Origin: Marivivens sp.
GTDB taxonomy: Bacteria; Pseudomonadota; Alphaproteobacteria; Rhodobacterales; Rhodobacteraceae
Direction of reading: 5' to 3'
Assembly: GCA_024642115.1 (NCBI GenBank)
Contig: JAHEBU010000006.1
Coordinates: 62,001 to 126,000 of the forward strand
Length of the DNA stretch: 64,000 bases
This document shows, in pieces, positions 63,992 to 64,000 of this stretch (positions are counted from its first letter, which is position 1; every line of letters starts with the position of its first letter). The translations under genes were made by a program, and so were the position numbers. Under the pieces are notes generated by a model. That model made no database searches. It saw only the letters and a list, made by a program, of their open reading frames with translations, and was not told the DNA's origin.

Positions 63992-64000
63992 GATGGGGAC

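Overview
The window looks like chromosomal DNA from a high-GC alphaproteobacterium, most likely the Rhodobacteraceae/Roseobacter group. The evidence is a ruvC-ruvA-ruvB run, a one-step phosphatidylcholine synthase, a DUF1127 protein, a TIGR01620/YcjX pair, an L-rhamnose locus with the same content and divergent layout as rhaDI/rhaRSTPQUK of Rhizobium leguminosarum, and heavy use of 1-4 nt ATGA/GTGA/TTGA gene overlaps. No tRNA, rRNA, CRISPR array, transposase or phage gene was seen.

Region 1 (1-21953) is a sugar-catabolism island. rhaI (cut by the window edge) and a fused rhamnulose-phosphate aldolase/dehydrogenase run leftward. rhaR, rhaS, rhaT, rhaP, rhaQ, rhaU and rhaK run rightward from a shared control region containing 10-bp-phased CAATCAT/ATGATTG repeats. 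Together they import L-rhamnose, interconvert its anomers, isomerise, phosphorylate and cleave it. Next, a LacI-type regulator faces a second operon: a GH105 unsaturated-uronyl hydrolase, KduI, a large unrecognised 820-aa protein, and a complete CUT1 ABC importer. This operon fits uptake and breakdown of unsaturated rhamnose-uronic acid oligosaccharides (rhamnogalacturonan I or ulvan), which would release rhamnose for the first operon and 5-keto-4-deoxyuronate for KduI. A sulfotransferase/esterase pair follows on the other strand.

Region 2 (22000-34700) is mostly housekeeping: a hypothetical gene, ruvB, ruvA, ruvC, a DUF1127 gene, prmA, a flavin monooxygenase, priA, a transaldolase/F6P-aldolase family gene, a DUF484 gene, xerC and pcs.

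Region 3 (34700-48600) holds ogt, ileS, a truncated haemoglobin, a mini outer-membrane barrel protein, asd, an FAD monooxygenase, a cNMP/thioredoxin-reductase-like fusion, a TIGR01620-GNAT-YcjX cluster, truA and a beta-hydroxyacid dehydrogenase. The most interesting signals are the leaders of ileS and asd. Each has a sigma70-like promoter whose -10 hexamer lies exactly 7 nt before the ATG of a short open frame, so the frame would be leaderless. The frames are rich in the relevant amino acids (three Ile codons before ileS; Met, Lys and Thr codons before asd), and each overlaps a strong RNA stem. I read both as candidate translation-sensing attenuators.

Region 4 (48600-64000) contains tamA-tamB (outer-membrane assembly), an oppABCDF-type peptide importer, a hemerythrin-domain protein, a 2-hydroxyacid dehydrogenase, a 53-aa membrane peptide gene and an amidase that reaches the window edge.

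A modular hairpin repeat family (a GGAGCCTCCGGCGGGAGTT inverted repeat, an AGACCAAAGAAG box and a GGTGGGTTTCAACCCACC hairpin) occurs in whole or part at six places, mainly at gene ends. Long antisense open frames are common because of the GC content and were left out.
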